Below, one piece after another: positions 63,622-64,000 of a stretch of 64,000 nucleotides of DNA. The translations under genes were made by a program, and so were the position numbers. Numbering within the stretch: position 1 is the first letter of the stretch; the number at the start of each line of letters is the position of its first letter. The notes below the pieces were generated by a model. It did no database searches and was not told the origin of the DNA. It saw nothing but the letters and a program-made list of their open reading frames with translations. The stretch comes from Roseovarius sp. MMSF_3281 (GTDB lineage Bacteria; Pseudomonadota; Alphaproteobacteria; Rhodobacterales; Rhodobacteraceae). The stretch spans positions 62,001-126,000 of the forward strand of contig NZ_JASHIM010000009.1 of NCBI RefSeq assembly GCF_030733685.1, in the 5' to 3' direction.

Positions 63622-64000
63622 ATGACCCGACCGTTGGATGATCTGACCCACGCGCTTTTGGATGCTGCCCGCAGGGCAGGGGCCGAGGCTTCCGATGCCA
63701 TGGCGGTGCGCGGCACGTCGCTGAGTATCGGCGTGCGCGGCGGGCAGTTGGAGCAGGCCGAGCGCGCCGAAGGGGTGGATTTGGGCCTCCGCGTTCTGGT
63801 CGGGCAGCGGCAGGCTTGTGTCTCGTCCTCGGATGAACGGCCCGAGACCATCACGGCACTGGCCGAACGGGCCGTTGCCATGGCGCGCGAAGCCCCGGAA
63901 GACCCTTACATTGGTTTGGTCGATCCTTTGCAGCTTGCACAGGATTGGGATGTCGCGGCGCTGCAACTGGCCGATGACAGCCCCGAGCCCGCGCCCGAGG
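63622..64000 (+). CDS. pmbA: PmbA/TldE metalloprotease partner (3' end outside window)
   Basis: ATG at 63622 with AGGAGG 8 bases upstream; the frame stays open to the window end (126 codons). The N-terminal domain is the TldD/PmbA type (DLTHALLDAARRAGAEASDAM, GVRGGQLEQAERAEGVDLGL, LRVLVGQRQACVSSSD). It partners TldD, encoded at 49585-51006, in a heterodimeric protease. Truncated here only by the window. Confidence 0.9.
   Translation, partial: MTRPLDDLTHALLDAARRAGAEASDAMAVRGTSLSIGVRGGQLEQAERAEGVDLGLRVLVGQRQACVSSSDERPETITALAERAVAMAREAPEDPYIGLVDPLQLAQDWDVAALQLADDSPEPAPE

Overview
The window is a piece of chromosome from an alphaproteobacterium of the Rhodobacterales (Roseobacter group). The evidence is a GC-rich core with ybgC-tolQRAB-pal-cpoB-tilS-ftsH, fhs-folD, a complete tad (Flp pilus) locus, topA-dprA-tldD, and ctaC-ctaB-ctaG-ctaE-surf1-thrC-M16 peptidase, in an order usual for that group. 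I see no rRNA, tRNA or CRISPR.

Left part (1 to about 10.75 kb): a visibly AT-richer accessory region that continues beyond the left edge. It begins with a defence-like module: a double-GHKL ATPase (MutL/MORC-like plus histidine-kinase-like), a receiver protein and a Vsr mismatch endonuclease. Next come a serine recombinase with a small translationally coupled partner, an orphan membrane protein, a treble-clef HNH-like protein, a large HUH-type replication initiator with two divergent small genes, and a P4-type tyrosine recombinase at the right border. The border falls at the 5' end of ybgC. The conserved YbgC sequence starts at 10799, but the only good ribosome-binding site serves a start at 10754, so the element appears to supply the first 15 codons. 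Two gene-free stretches here (4373-4791 and 5602-6010) hold no convincing gene.

Core, 10.75-27.3 kb (mostly + strand): the Tol-Pal envelope system, interrupted between ybgC and tolQ by a 1-Cys peroxiredoxin and an OmpR-type regulator lacking the phosphoacceptor Asp. It continues with tRNA-Ile lysidine synthetase, FtsH, a Tam-like methyltransferase, a MOSC protein, a palindrome-rich gap, the one-carbon enzymes Fhs and FolD, a hotdog thioesterase and a membrane-bound LytTR regulator.

27.2-42.4 kb (- strand): PdeM and the Lhr-like helicase, then the tad locus. In transcription order this is flp, cpaB, cpaC, an OmpA-like lipoprotein, cpaE, cpaF, tadB, tadC, two TPR lipoproteins, the prepilin peptidase and an AAA ATPase. 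Hairpins or terminators after flp, after cpaB and before cpaE divide it into units.

42.7-51 kb: a lytic transglycosylase, a two-subunit 3-oxoacid CoA-transferase, topA, a small secreted protein, dprA with a near-consensus CtrA site upstream, and tldD. 51-58.7 kb: the aa3 cytochrome oxidase assembly operon, preceded by a perfect FNR box and continuing into thrC, an M16 peptidase and a GNAT acetyltransferase. 58.7-64 kb: a multicopper oxidase, a SpoIIAA-like protein, an HNH protein, an MscS channel, a flavoprotein, twin perfect palindromes and the start of pmbA, the partner of tldD.
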